Counted from the first letter of the stretch, positions 50,536 through 62,918 are shown. The stretch is 64,000 nt of DNA from Cannabis sativa (GCF_029168945.1 NC_083604.1:4952812-5016811); one strand, 5' to 3'. Numbers and translations are program-made. Notes: a model not told the origin generated them from the letters alone.

Positions 50536-51676
50536 GTTTTATAGCACAGGTTCACTGTCAATATACATTTTCTTGTCTTTCTTCTCAGGCTACAATATCG
50601 TCCTATTGTGGATGTGGATGACCTTAAAGGGGACATGGGTTAACTGTTGGCTCAATCAGCTGTTTGTATTTGTATAAAGGCTCCTAGATGTGAGTGAGAT
50701 AACTTTGTCAGTTTGCAGATCTGACTCTGAGGTTTCCTCCCTTTGAAGTTTGGGCCATTATTTAATGATATATTCGACAATATCTTGCAAGTTGGGCTTA
50801 AACTATGTGTTGTTTAGCAAAGTTCAACCATGAAAATCTATCAGGCTCTCATTATAAGTTCTACTTTGATTAAAATCTTAAGACCTCCATTTGGAGCTTT
50901 GTTAGCACTTTAACGGTTTGGCTGTTTTGTTTGTATCTCAATTCTCAAGGAACTTTAGCATTATTAGATTTGGTTGGATTTTTCTTCATCCGTCTGAATT
51001 TGTTTTATTTTTCTTTTTTTGGTAACAAAATCATGATTGGTTCTTTTGGGAAGAAAAACAAAATGAAGATGAGATTGAAGTGGTGTAGTGTGGGAAACTA
51101 GCCAGGTGTATGAGTCGGATGCATTTGGGGCAGCTTAACTTTCCAGCAAGCAAATGAAATCATAAGATTGCCAACCAGATTACTACACAGTTCGATTCCG
51201 CCTGGGTGCTGGGCCAATCGCAGGCGGAAAATTGTAAAGTGTACTTTAAATGCATATTCAAGTCTTAACAAATTAGGTTGATCCAAAAAAAAAATCTAAC
51301 AAATTAGGAAATATAATTGGTATAAAAACAAAAATCTGAAAGAATAATATGTTTTCTCAAGTAAATAACCATGTAATTAGATTTTATTGTGAGATAATAT
51401 TCAGCTTAATATATATATTTGTTTTAGGAATAAACAAAAGAGATTAGTAGATAAACCGTAATATTGTTACATATTCGGTGAAGGAGTTTTTTCTATTTAA
51501 GAAAATTTATCATCTAATCTAGGAGCACGTTAACTCAATCCATGGGTTTTTTGTAACACTAAAGTTGCTATTAACATAAAAAAGAGATGTGTAGAAAAAG
51601 TACTAGACAATAAAACTTAAATATCTAAAATAATAAAATAATAAGTCCTACTTTTATTTTATTTCTCATTCTACAA
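50536..51676. other. 3' UTR and intergenic DNA
   Basis: It holds the 3' region of the F-box gene up to about 50800 and then non-coding DNA. No gene was recognised. A GTTCGATTCC phrase at 51190-51199 was examined and is not part of a tRNA fold. Confidence 0.5.
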
Positions 51677-51681
51677 TAGAG

Positions 51682-52052
51682 TGATACGAATGGTAGGCCT
51701 CCTATTAGATTTACTTATGCTAGAAGGGGTAAACAAGGTAAAACCAATGATGTGTTGGCTTAAGAAGGGGTATTTTGGTAATTGTACTTAGTGGTGAGCT
51801 ACCTTTTGTATGGAGAGGGAATGTTATTTTCGGTTATGCAATTTGTAATAGAGAAATCTCTACTGCATCAGGAGAGAGAGCTACCTTAGCTCTCTGCCGA
51901 GTGTAGGAGAGTGTCTCATTTTGCCTTTAATTCAATAATAGCTCAGCTATTGATTCAATCCTACCGTGTTTCTGGTTTATCGTGTATTGTTGCTGCTGGT
52001 GTATTGTTGTGTTGTTGTTGGTTGTTGTGAATTGTGCTGCAGGTGCTCATCA
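51682..52052 (+). repeat. 5' LTR of the chromovirus
   Basis: It starts TGATACGAATGG and ends GTGCTCATCA. TTTGGTATCAGAGCC, the primer-binding site, follows. Confidence 0.95.
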
Positions 52053-52054
52053 TT

Positions 52055-52067
52055 TGGTATCAGAGCC
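52055..52067 (+). other. Primer-binding site (initiator tRNA-Met)
   Basis: TGGTATCAGAGCC is complementary to the 3' end of plant initiator tRNA-Met and sits 2 bp after the LTR. Confidence 0.92.
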
Positions 52068-52081
52068 GGCGATTCTGGTGA

Positions 52082-53905
52082 ATGCTGTCGACAAGAATGG
52101 AGAAAAAGGTTGAAGGAATTGAAGAGGGTCTCGATAGTGTGAAGAACGATATTCACACTATTAAATCTATCCTTGGCGAGTTCAAGGAAACCCAGGAACG
52201 GACGGTATCGGGATTGGCGGAGCAAATCCGTTTGTGTTTGAATGGCCAAGCAAGGATGGCCGACGAGATGTGCCCTCTGCGTGAAAATCAGGGACCGATG
52301 ATGAGTTCGGGACGAAGGTCTGTCAACGAACCACCACCTTCTCCAGCAGTGATGGGTTCGAACGGACAGGAAGGAGATCTGGGAAGATGATCGGAGTTTC
52401 GGGCCAGAAAAATCGAGCTTCCTGTGTACTCCGGCGACGACCCCGACGAGTGGACATACCGAGCCGACCGGTACTTCGGTTTGCAGCGCCTATCGCCGAC
52501 GGAGCAGTTGGAGGCGACGATTATGTGTTTGGAGGGGGCAGCTCTAAATTGGTTTAGATGGGAGAATTCGAGGCATATGATTGGGTCTTGGGAGGAATTG
52601 AAGGGGATGCTTATACGCAGATTCCGATCTACCCACGAGGGTTCGATTTATGATCAATTCTTCTCTCTCTGACAAACTGAATCGGTGCAAGATTATCGCC
52701 GGAAATTCGAATCACTGGCAGCTACGATGGGGACGATGGGGGATCAAGGGCTGCAGGCCGCATTTGTGAATGGGTTGAAGATGGAAATTCAAGGTCCATT
52801 ACGTCTTCTACATCCTAATGGGCTGATTAGAGCCATGGAATTGGCTGAGTCAATTGAGGCCAATCAAGCCTTAGTAAGGAATCATAGAGTTGGGCCCAAC
52901 AAGTCATATATCAACCGGCCCAATTCTCTAATCTTACCTGAGTCACGAGCTCCCCACGTGACCACGTCTCCCACTTATTCTACCACTACTGTACACAGCA
53001 AAGCTTCCTCGGCATCATCTTCATCTTCTCCGACCAGTTTCAAACGGTTCACGGAGGCCGAATTAAGAGAAAAGAAAGAGCGGGGTGTGTGTTTCAAGTG
53101 CGATGGGCGCTGGTTTCAGGGTCATGAATGTAAGGAAGCGGAGTTAGTGGTGGTTGTGGTTCAAGATGAAGCCCAAGAAGAGCCTCCAGATGACTTTATT
53201 GCAGAAATGGTGGGATTACCGCCTACGGGATCGACGACGGAAGCCCAAACTGTTGAGGTATCTCTACACTCGGTGGTGGGATTAACTCCTCCAAAAACGA
53301 TGAAGATGTTAGGGTCTATTCTTGGTCAAGATGTGGTGGTGTTATGGGATAGCGGGGAAACCCACAACTTTGTTACGGTGGACTTGGCCACCGAATTGGA
53401 GCTGCCAATTACAAGCACGGAAGCTTATGGGGTTCCATTGGGGAGTGGGCAAGCGATCAAAGGCACGGGGGTTTGTCGAGGAGTTCCGTTAACCTTGCAA
53501 AGCATTAACATTGTGGATGATTTCCTTCCACTTCCCTTGGGTAATACAGATGTGATTTTAGGAGTGCAATGGTTGAATACGCTACAGAAAACCACCCATC
53601 ATTGGCAAGAGCACACTATGGAATTCAATCTCGGTAATCAACGGGTGGTTCTACAAGGGGATCCCACCTTACATAAGACACCGGTTTCATTGAAGACCTT
53701 AATGGCAACCTTACAATCAGAAAAGATGGGAGTTTGGGTGGAGTTAGGCTATTCGGCTGGGGTGGCAGCAGAGGAAGAGCCTTCTGAAGCTATTTGCGCT
53801 CTGTTGCAGCGTTATACGGCAGTGTTTGAAGAGCCCCGGACTCTACCACCACCTCGACAGCATGACCATGCCATTACCTTACGGGCGGATGCAGCTCTGG
53901 TGAGT
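52082..53905 (+). pseudogene. Chromovirus gag and protease region, broken
   Basis: A coiled-coil-like N-terminal part (from 52082) ends at a TGA near 52388. It is followed in another open stretch by the gag capsid (PVYSGDDPDEWTYRADRYF, NWFRW and RRFRST motifs), which is broken by a TGA at 52670. The remainder continues with DYRRKFESLAA, the single zinc knuckle CFKCDGRWFQGHECK, and the protease with LWDSGETHNFV. In that protease motif the usual Ala/Thr after DSG is Glu. The 53911-55800 insertion cuts it just before the reverse transcriptase. The segment cannot make an intact Gag-Pol. Confidence 0.9.
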
Positions 53906-53910
53906 GTTAG

Positions 53911-55800
53911 TGTTGGAATTTATTTTACCAGGATCTTAGATCTACTCACAAGTATGTTGATTAACACCCTAAATATGAACTTTCTAAAACGATGAAATAA
54001 ACACATATAAAGTTTAGGAAACCTTACATTGGGTGCAGCGGAATAATATGACTCCTTCCGTTCAGATATCTAGCCCTTGATTCCTTTCTGTAGCAGAGCA
54101 TTATCAATATCTAAACCTAGATCTCTTTCTCTGAATCTTTGATGCTGAAACTCCTTTTGCTGAATGTCTTTCTTCACGATCTTCCTCACTATGATTGAGG
54201 TATCACTTGCTGTGTGTGGGCACTACTCTTACACTAAGAATTTCGAAATCTCAATGAGGAAGAGAGAGAGAGTGGGTTCGGCCAAAGATAGGGAGAGAGA
54301 AGGCTCAGTTTTTTCTGAATGAAAAAGTAGAAAATTTAAGTGTGTCATTTTCCTGAAGCCTTCACTATCTATTCATAGCATTTTACTAGGGTTAGGTTTG
54401 AATTATTTGGCATTAAAATAATGAAAATATCATTTTAAAAATTCAAATCAAGTGGCCGGCCATGTACAGTAATGGGCCTTACTTGGATTTTGCAGTTTTC
54501 TCAATTCTGCATCTGATTTTCTCAAAAACGCCAATTTTCAAATTCAACCATTTAAATGCCAATTCTAACTATTTAATAACTATAAATAATTATTAAATAA
54601 TATTGTCATTTATCCTATTTATTAATTGAACCATACAAAGTATCATAATTAACAAATATGCCCCTAATAACTCTTTCTTTACAATTTCGCCCTTACTTAG
54701 TGAAAAATTCACAAATAGACATAGTCTAATTTGAGAATTATAATTGATTAATCAAAACCAATTACATGAGTCTTACAAGAAATATTATCTCAACTAGTGC
54801 GGGGACCATGGGTCTATATAACCGAGCTTCCAATAAGTAGATCAAGAATTTATTACTAAAATTCACTAACTTATTAATTCTTCGTTGAATCCACGCATAG
54901 AACTTAGAATTGCACACTCAGTTATATAGAATGCTCTATATGTTCCACCATATAGACACATCATTAGTTATCCATTGTTATAATCCTAATTTGATCACTG
55001 ATCCTCTATATGAATGATCTACACTGTAAATGGATTAAATTACCGTTATACCCTACAATGTATTTATTCCTTAAAATACTTGACCCCGTATAAATGATAT
55101 TTCAGCTTATGTGAAATGAGTACTCCACCATTTATGTTCGTTTGGTCAAGCTCGAAGGAGATCATCCTTTGCTTACTATTCGCCAGATAGAAGCTATAGA
55201 TTTCATGTTTATGATAGCGCTCCCACTCAATTACACTATCGTGTTCCCAAAATGTACGTATCACGCTGACCTAACAGTAGGCTTAACTAACAAATCAAAG
55301 AACACGAATAGCCTCTCGAGATTGAGCCTAATCATATCAGGATTAAGATCATTTGATCTAGGATCAACTAGGCGATATTGACTTGAATAGATATTACGGT
55401 AAGTTTAATAAATCTAAGTCAAAGTTCAATATCGGTCCCTTCCGATGCATACTCCATGCATCTAACCTGAGCTTTACTTTAACCAATGCTCTGGAAAGAA
55501 CATAGCACTTCTCCAAATGCAAGTAAACTCTGTTGTAGATTATCATATCAGTAAAACCCTATGTCTGATAAATCTAGGAAACTTTATTCACATAGTCATG
55601 TTTACTTTCCAATGTGTTGACAGCACAATAAACAGGATCAAATATGTGAAAAGGGTTTCAGATGAATTTATACATTATGTACATATAATCATGAAACAAA
55701 TCATGTGAACCATGCAACATTAAATGTTATTTATGATCTATATTAATAAGTAAATCTGATTATATTGAATTGAGTTTTATTTAGGGCATAAAACCCAACA
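53911..55800. mobile_element. Nested solo LTR of another retrotransposon
   Basis: The insertion starts TGTTGGAATTTATTTTACC and ends CATAAAACCCAACA. It is flanked by the exact 5-bp duplication gttag (53906-53910 and 55801-55805), and removing it restores the chromovirus frame at that point. It has no coding domains, and no internal primer site or second LTR was seen, so a solo LTR is the simplest reading. Its inverse starts TGTTGGGTTTTATGCCC, suggesting a Copia-type LTR in minus orientation. Confidence 0.85.
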
Positions 55801-58616
55801 GTTAGGCCATATCGCTATCCCCAAATCACCAAGGATGAGATTGAGAGGTTGATTGAACAAATGAAAGGAGCAAGGATTATACAAGATAGCAACAACCCCT
55901 TTCGAGTCCGGTGTTGTTAGTCAAGAAGAAGGACGGTAGTTGGCGGTTCTGTGTGGACTATCGCGCCCTTAACCGGGCCACCATTCCAGATAAGTTTCCC
56001 ATACCCGTCATTGATGAACTATTAGATGAATTACATGGTGCTCAAGTGTTCTCTAAAATTGATCTGGGCTCAGGTTACCACCAAATCAGAGTGCGGCTTG
56101 AAGATGTCCACAAGACGGCATTTCGCACTCATGAAGGCCACTATGAGTTCTTGGTCATGCCATTTGGTCTTACTAATGCTCCATCCACCTTCCAATCTCA
56201 GATTTACACGCTTTTCAAGCCTTGGCTGCGCGAATGTGTTTTGGTGTTCTTTGATGACATCTTGGTTTATAGTCCCGACGAAGTTACACACTTATAGCAC
56301 CTTGAGCTCGTGCTTCAAACTCTCCTCAAGCATCAATTTTTTGCTAATCGGAAGAAGTGTTCTTTTGGGCAGCGACGGATTGAGTACTTGGGACATGTTG
56401 TGAGGGGCCAAGGGGTTGCGGTGGATGATACGAAGATCAAAGCCATGTTGGATTGGCCCCTCCCTACTTCGATTAAAGCTTTACGAGGGTTCCTTGGCCT
56501 TACGGGGTATTATCATAAGTTTGTCAAGAATTATGGTTCTATTGCTCGCCCTCTGACAGATCAATTGAAGAAGGACAGCTTTGCCTGGTCTCCGGCAGCC
56601 ACTGATGCTTTCCATTCTCTAAAAACAGCAATGACTACAGTTCCCGTGTTAGCCCTCCCCGATTTTACTAAGCCATTTGTGGTTGAAGCGGACGCTTCCG
56701 AATATGGGTTAGGAGCAGTTTTGATGCAAGAAGGGCGCCCCATTGCTTACTACAGTCAGGTTTTGAAACCTCAAGCTCAACTTAAGTCTATCTATGAGAA
56801 GGAGTTAATGGCCATTGTGTTGGCGGTCCTTAAGTGGCGGCCGTACCTGCTCGGTCGCCGTTTTATTGTCCGTACTGATCAACAAAGCTTGAAGTTCCTC
56901 TTGGAACAACAATTGGTCACTCCGGAACATCAGAAATGGCTGGTCAAACTTTTGGGGTATGATTTTGATATCCACTATCGGCCGGGGGTGGGTAACCGAG
57001 TTGCGGATGATTTGTCTCGAGTGCAGCCTCTAGAGTGCTCCATCCTTACTACTACTACATGGTTAGATTGGACGGTGATTGAACAAGAGATCAAGCAAGA
57101 TTCCTTCCTCTCTCGAGTAGTGGCAGATTTGAAACAAGGGAAGGATGTCTTGGGTTTTACTTTCGAGAAGCAACGTCTGTTATATCGGAAAAGGCTTGTC
57201 TTGGCTGCCACATCATCCTTGATTCCACATTTCCTACGGGAATACCATAGCTCTCCAATCGGGGGTCATTCGGGAGAGTATCGGACTTACCTTCGCCTTC
57301 GGGGATATGTTTATTGGGTAGGTATGAAAGCTCAAGTGGGGAACTTTGTGCGAGCTTGTGATGTGTGCCAACGGAACAAGCACTTGGCCATGTCTCCTGG
57401 GGGGCTCTTGCAGCCTTTAGATCTCCCCGCCCAGGTTTGGGAGGATTTGACTATGGATTTCATTGAGGGGTTGTCGAAATCGGAAGGAGTTGACACGATC
57501 TTAGTAGTTGTGGATCGTTTGAGTAACTAGAGTCACTTCATCGCCCTCAAGCATCCTTTTACAGCCCGCACAGTTGCAGAAGCCTTCCTTCATCAGGTAG
57601 TCAAGTTGCATGGGGTTCCTCGGACCATAGTCTCGGATCGTGACCGCGTATTTCTCAGTCATTTTTGGGCTGAGCTGTTCCGCCTCCAGGGTACTGAACT
57701 CCGCCATAGCACCGCCTACCACCCTCAAACTGATGGCCAATCGGAGGTGGTCAACCGTTGCCTTGAGACTTACCTTCGTTGTTTGGCCTCTGATCGGCCT
57801 AAGGCATGGGCCAAGTGGTTGTTTTGGGCAGAATACTCCTACAATACTACTTTCCACTCCTCCTTTGGTTGTACCCCATTCAAGGTGTTATATGGGCGTG
57901 ATCCGCCAGCCTTAATCCGGTATTCAGAGGGATCCACTTCTGTCCTGGCCCTCGAGCAGTATTTGGAAGAGCGAGATGGGTTTTTGGATGACCTCAAAAT
58001 GCACTTGTTGCGTGCTCAACACAAGATGAAGGCAGCAGCTGATTCTTCTCGTCGCCATGTGGAATTTGCGGTTGGGGACCGAGTCTTCCTTAAGCTCCGC
58101 CCTTACCGACAGAAGTCCTTAGTCCTTCGAAAGAATGAGAAGCTAGCTGCTCGTTTCTATGGGCCCTTTACTGTTCTGAAACGGATTGGTGCAGTAGCTT
58201 ATCATTTGGACCTTGCCACGTCCTCAGCGGTTCACCCCGTCTTCCATGTGTCCCAACTCCGTACTGCGGTTGGTACGGCTCACTCGTCTCCTACCATTCC
58301 TCCTACATTGACTGCTGATTTGGAGTTGTTGGTCGAACCTGCTGAACTTTTGAATGTGCGTCAAAGGCCTACACCTACAGGAGCTCCTATGGAAGTGTTG
58401 ATTCGTTGGAAAGATTTGCCTCTTTTTGAAGCTACTTGGGAGAAGTTTGACACCATTGCGGCCCAGTTTCCAAATTTCAACTTTGGGGACAAGGTTCGGG
58501 ATTTTTTTTTTTTTTTGGGGGGGGGGGGTGGTAATGATATGAATGGTAGGCCTCCTATTAGATTTACTTATGCTAAAAGGGGTAAGCAAGGTAAAACTAA
58601 TGATGTGTTGGCTTAG
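55801..58616 (+). pseudogene. Chromovirus reverse transcriptase, RNase H, integrase and chromodomain region, broken
   Basis: The RT starts with RPYRYPQITKDEIERL. A frameshift lies near 55905, then [20 protein letters not shown] and the active-site block FFDDILVYS follow. A stop at 56296 interrupts before FANRKKCSFGQ. The thumb, RNase H (VEADASEYGLGAVL), integrase HHCC zinc region (GGHSGEYRTY with CDVCQRNK) and a DDE core (TMDFIEGLSKS) follow. A TAG lies at 57528 and the core continues through IVSDRDRVF and AYHPQTDGQSEVVNRCLE. The end carries a chromodomain-like block VLIRWKDLPLFEATWE near 58395-58445. Confidence 0.92.
58517..58534 (+). other. Polypurine tract of the chromovirus
   Basis: A run of 12 G followed by TGGTAA lies immediately upstream of the 3' LTR. 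Confidence 0.75.
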
Positions 58617-58903
58617 GAAGGGGTATTTTGGTAATTGTACTTAGTGGTGAGCTACCTTTTGTATGGAGAGGGAATGTTATTTACGGTTATGCAATTTGTA
58701 ATAGAGAAATCTCTACTGCATCAGGAGAGAGCTACCTTAGCTCTCTGCCGAGTGTAGGAGAGTGTCTCATTTTGCCTTTAATTCAATAATAGCTCACCTA
58801 TTGATTCAATCCTACTATGTTTCTGGTTTATCGTGTATTGTTGCTGCTGGTGTATTATTGTGTTGCTGTTGGTTGTTGTGAATTGTGCTGCACGTGCTCA
58901 TCA
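58535..58903 (+). repeat. 3' LTR of the chromovirus
   Basis: It starts TGATATGAATGG and ends GTGCTCATCA. By hand it differs from the 5' LTR at about a dozen sites plus a 2-bp GA length change. Confidence 0.95.
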
Positions 58904-59029
58904 TAGAGCATCTACAAATCAAATAAATAAATTTCAACAAAATTTCATGAAGTAAATGTTAGAATTTATAATTATATTATGTAAGCATTAAAAAGATTCA
59001 ATTTTAGATATTAATTTTTAAATATATGT

Positions 59030-59620
59030 TATTTAAAAAAAAAATCTTTTTTTAAAAATATCAACCATTACAATATTTTGTAGTAATATCGGAGCATTGC
59101 TAGCATTAAAATGACAACCTAACAGAAAACGAGAGCTTCGAGCAATAAAGTGAGTAGCTCTATTCGCAGATCGTGGAACAAAGGAACAAACAACATTAAC
59201 AAAAGAGTTCAATAAAAGTTTACAATCCTCAACAAGTAAGTTAAAAGTAGACGGCATTTGTATAGAACTTGTAAGAGCCTGAATTGAAGTTAAGCTATCC
59301 GTCTCAAAAATAACATTGCTCTATTGCTTAGCCTCCACCCAACTTAAAGCTTCCTTGATACTCATAACTTCAGCAAAAACTGGTTGTACCGTTTCAATCT
59401 TGTAAGTTGCAAAGCCCTCTATGATATGGCCATCAGTACCACGTGCAATAACACCAACCCTGTAAGTGCGCTTTGCAGAGAATAAAGCTCCATCAACGTT
59501 AATTTTAACGAAACCAGTCTCTGGTTTAACCCAGTTCACACCACCAATGACAGCTCCAGAAGGGACTAAAAAGGGATGGAAGCATTTTTCGCGGGCATAT
59601 TTCCATTGAGACAAGATTGA
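59030..59620 (-). pseudogene. LINE 3' tail with RNase H-like domain remnant
   Basis: The minus strand reads WVKPETGFVKINVDGALF, GVIARGTDGHII and AEVMSIKEALSWVE. It is interrupted by one in-frame stop at about 59323, then runs through VIFETDSLTSIQAL to VPRSANRATHFIARSS. All these are hallmarks of the LINE RNase H-like domain. This is the best preserved of the four such tails in the window. Confidence 0.85.
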
Positions 59621-60457
59621 CTTTGTGACAAAAACTATAACAACAGTAGAATTAGACTTAACTATTTCGCTAAATATAACAATAAGAATTCTTATTTAAT
59701 TGCACATTTATATTTTAAAATATATTATAATTACCAATTACTCTACATGTTCTAATAATTACAGTTACTTCAAAAGATGTTCTAAGATAAACTCTAGTAA
59801 TTTATGGATATGAACAAACACTCATTGAAAGGTTACAAGATTGTGCAGCAAAATATTCCTTTCCAATAAAAGCTAAACAATCATTAAACCTTAACAAGTT
59901 AAAAAGCTTCAATTGAGAAAACGGTCTCCATTGTTTCATTGTAATGTCTCACAAGTAATAAGGTAATCAAATATTATTTAATTATAAATTCATTTTTCAC
60001 CTAACTCTAATAATATATATACATATATAAATATATATATATTATATATCATGATGGCATTTGTGATGTCATCTACCTTCATCTAATCAAAAGATTAACA
60101 AATCAATAAACTCATTTTAAACAATTTACCAACATCTTAAAAATGATGATTGTAATGGGGGCAGGTGGATTAAATTGAACTTGAGATTCTGCAAAATGAT
60201 AGGACCCCAAAAGGGCCTTAAAATATAATTATTTACTCTGTCAAGTACAAGTGAATGGGATAAGATATGATAAAGTATCCCAATCCAATAATGTGTAAAG
60301 GCAACTAAATATTTGGTCCAAATCCTCATGGTTCTAACAAGGCTATCTCAACAAATGAAAATAATAATAAAAAATAAATAAAACACCATGGCAAAGCTGA
60401 CTACTGTTTCAAGACTAACAAACAAACTCAATCCCTAATATTAAAGTTTTGTCCTGA

Positions 60458-60492
<35 letters not shown>

Positions 60493-61049
60493 AAACTACT
60501 TTTGAATTATACAAATTATTGTAAATATTTCATTTATATTCTGTTTATTTTTAAAATAATTTACTAATATAGTCGTGACTTATAAGTATTGTTACAAAAA
60601 CCTATTAAACAACTATAAACTATTTAAAATTTAATACTAAATTAACAAATTATTTAAAGAAATGAGCATGATATAATTTTATAGTTCATCTACAATGTCA
60701 TACAGCAGCAACCAAGTAGGTGCAATTGTTAAAAACATCTTTAGAGGAGAAAAACACACGAAATCTGATATCAAATCCCCTCTTTGGTACCAGAAACTAT
60801 CAAGTTACAATCTCAGTGAGTTTAACAAAGTATAAAATTTAATCAAACTATGCACCACTCTTCATTGGGCAGAAAATATAATATAACTATAATAACTTTC
60901 TGTATTCGTTATTCAACATATGTTTCTACAAGTCCTGTTTTCTTCCTAAAAGGGTGAAAAAAGAAAAGAAAAAAAACTATCAACATGTGCGTCTAAATAA
61001 AATAAAAATGCCCCCCAAAAAGACATTTGTGCAACAACTGAGATCATAG
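59621..61049. other. Gene-free DNA with poly(T)/poly(A) tract
   Basis: AT-rich sequence. A T16 run directly followed by about A22 (60459-60496) makes a long A/T foldback. (TA)n-like DNA lies at 60010-60048. The last part contains the 3' UTR of the armadillo gene. Confidence 0.5.
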
Positions 61050-62918
61050 TCAAGGCACAAAAGACATTCTTTGAGAATGACCTCCAGCATGATACAGATT
61101 AAGGTGATATATTGCCTTTGGTACCAAATCTTTCAACTTGGAATGTTGCATAATTAGTGTACGATCAGAAGTTAAAGAACCTTCAAGAGCAATCAAAACT
61201 CTGGACTGATCCAAAGAATCATTGTTGCCAGCATGTAATGCAAGGTAGCAAAGAAGAATTAGTCCATGCAACTGTGACTGTTCACTGGCTCTAAGCAGTT
61301 TCAACAAAGGTGGGATACCATTGAATTCGATTATAGACTTCGAATGCTCCATGTGAAGAAAATTATCCGGGCAAGCAAACTTCCCAAGTGAAATGGTGGC
61401 CTCTGTAGCCACATCCAAGTCTCTATGGCTAAGTTGATTCACTAAAGGACCAATAACCCGAGTCTCCCTAACCGGGAAAGTCCTAGCCAATGAACCAATT
61501 GATCTAATACCAGGGATTTGCAATGTTGGACTATCCACCTCTGTAACCAACCTCAAGAGTTGATCAACAACAGCTTTTGCAGCATGAGAATTGGTCTTGA
61601 AAGCAGCTCGTCTGAGGTCGGAGTTCAATTCAGCCGCAGCTGTTATCTCTGTTAGAGTCATCAAACAATTGAACTGCAACTCTCCAACTTCACTCTCAAC
61701 AGATTTGGCCAAGCAAAGAAGGCCTTTCGTCTCAGTTATTTTCCTACTATTGGCCACACTACCTTTAGCAAGCATCCACAAGGCCTCAGCACAACTAATC
61801 TTAAGCTCAAGTTTCAACTCAGGTTTCTCACTCTCCCTCTCTTTCCTATGATTCCCAGCTCTATTATGACCCCCCTCCATATACAAATAAGAGTACGAAT
61901 TTGTGAGTGAATTCAAATTCTTATAAGAATTATTCTTGCTATTTGGAACACCCAAATGTTTTTTCTCCCATTCCTTATTAATCTGAACAATTGAATGAAT
62001 ACTATGCTTACCAGGAAGAAGCTTGGAATCGTCAACATAAGTCTCAAATGATAACAATGTCACAAGTGGTCTAATCACATTTTCTCTAGCAAAATCATCT
62101 TGGGCAACAGGATCATGCTTAGCCATCTTAGCCACCAGTCTTGCCACCCGAGCCTGAACTCTCATAGGTGAATCCCCAAGAACCTGCACAATAACTGGAA
62201 TCCCAACCTCACTCACAATACTCCTAACCCTTTCTTGCTCATTTGCCAAATTACAAAGCGCAGTAGCGGCGGCGATTTGAGCCTCTGGCGAAGAACTCTC
62301 CTTCAAAAGCTTCAACAATGGCGAAACCCCATCTTCCTCGATTATAATCTTCTTGTTCCGATCATTGTCTTGAGCCAACGAAGCAAGCTGGTTAGCCGCC
62401 TCAATTCGATAAGGGAGTTGACCCATTTGAATAGAAGCTATCGATGACCAAACCCACGAGATGATCGGATCATTACTAGCGATTGGAGGAAGAGAAACGA
62501 TTCCACCGAGTCCATCACCGCCGTTATCGAAGTCGAATATTCCGACTAGCCATTTCATATCTCCGACGGAAGATTCTAGAAGAACGAAAAGTCTTCGAAA
62601 ATCGGCGGCGCTGGTAATAGTAACGACGCGGCGGAGCACGCTCTGGCGTTTACACTTCCGGACTAAAGTAAGAGCCCGCTCCAAATTCTTGGAAACCTCG
62701 GCGACAACCCGCCGGACCGGACGCTCGTACAAGGAAGGCGTTGTAGTCGAGAATCGAACTAAAGTTCGGAGCATTTGGGTAATCCGGTCGACATGTTTAC
62801 CCACTTCCATGCACTCGAGCTTGAACGATTCGGCTTCATCTACCGCCGACCGAACTCGCTCCGATAAGAGTATCGGATACGACAACTCGTCCTCGATTCG
62901 CTTCTCCTCTGAAGCCAT
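61050..62918 (-). CDS. ARO4: ARMADILLO REPEAT ONLY (ARO4-like) protein
   Basis: ARO proteins are plant armadillo-repeat proteins without other domains, known mainly for tip growth and cell polarity (in pollen tubes ARO1 acts on membrane trafficking and ROP signalling). This intronless frame gives 622 residues from the ATG at 62918. The N-terminal four-helix region has DEAESFKLECMEVGKHVDR and LVRFSTTT. Then come SLPPIASNDPIISWVW and a series of ARM repeats (AANQLASLAQDNDRNK, IAAATALCNLAN, IVQVLGDSPMRVQ). A gap with a low-complexity insert follows, and then the C-terminal ARM block and the end NLYHAGGHSQRMS. A further in-frame ATG at 63029 would add 37 residues; I chose the inner start because known relatives begin close to the ILLSERV block. 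The spacing, complete frame and lack of introns suggest an active gene. Confidence 0.88.
   Translation of the reverse strand: MASEEKRIEDELSYPILLSERVRSAVDEAESFKLECMEVGKHVDRITQMLRTLVRFSTTTPSLYERPVRRVVAEVSKNLERALTLVRKCKRQSVLRRVVTITSAADFRRLFVLLESSVGDMKWLVGIFDFDNGGDGLGGIVSLPPIASNDPIISWVWSSIASIQMGQLPYRIEAANQLASLAQDNDRNKKIIIEEDGVSPLLKLLKESSSPEAQIAAATALCNLANEQERVRSIVSEVGIPVIVQVLGDSPMRVQARVARLVAKMAKHDPVAQDDFARENVIRPLVTLLSFETYVDDSKLLPGKHSIHSIVQINKEWEKKHLGVPNSKNNSYKNLNSLTNSYSYLYMEGGHNRAGNHRKERESEKPELKLELKISCAEALWMLAKGSVANSRKITETKGLLCLAKSVESEVGELQFNCLMTLTEITAAAELNSDLRRAAFKTNSHAAKAVVDQLLRLVTEVDSPTLQIPGIRSIGSLARTFPVRETRVIGPLVNQLSHRDLDVATEATISLGKFACPDNFLHMEHSKSIIEFNGIPPLLKLLRASEQSQLHGLILLCYLALHAGNNDSLDQSRVLIALEGSLTSDRTLIMQHSKLKDLVPKAIYHLNLYHAGGHSQRMSFVP

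Larger units (their letters stand above)
51682..58903 (+). mobile_element. Ty3/Gypsy chromovirus (Reina-like), complete but inactivated
   Basis: Two LTRs (51682-52052 and 58535-58903) enclose gag and pol, and an exact 5-bp duplication tagag flanks the unit (51677-51681 and 58904-58908). A tRNA-Met primer-binding site TGGTATCAGAGCC begins at 52055. A G-run polypurine tract lies at 58517-58534. Domain order is gag, zinc knuckle, protease, reverse transcriptase, RNase H, integrase and chromodomain, which defines a Gypsy chromovirus. Several stops, a frameshift and a 1.9-kb nested LTR destroy the reading frame. Hand comparison of the LTRs gives about 12 substitutions in 369 positions. Confidence 0.95.

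Noticed and set aside
51186..51220. tRNA-like T-loop phrase GTTCGATTCC
   Set aside because: The flanking bases do not form a T-stem, and no D or anticodon arm or acceptor stem can be built around it on either strand.
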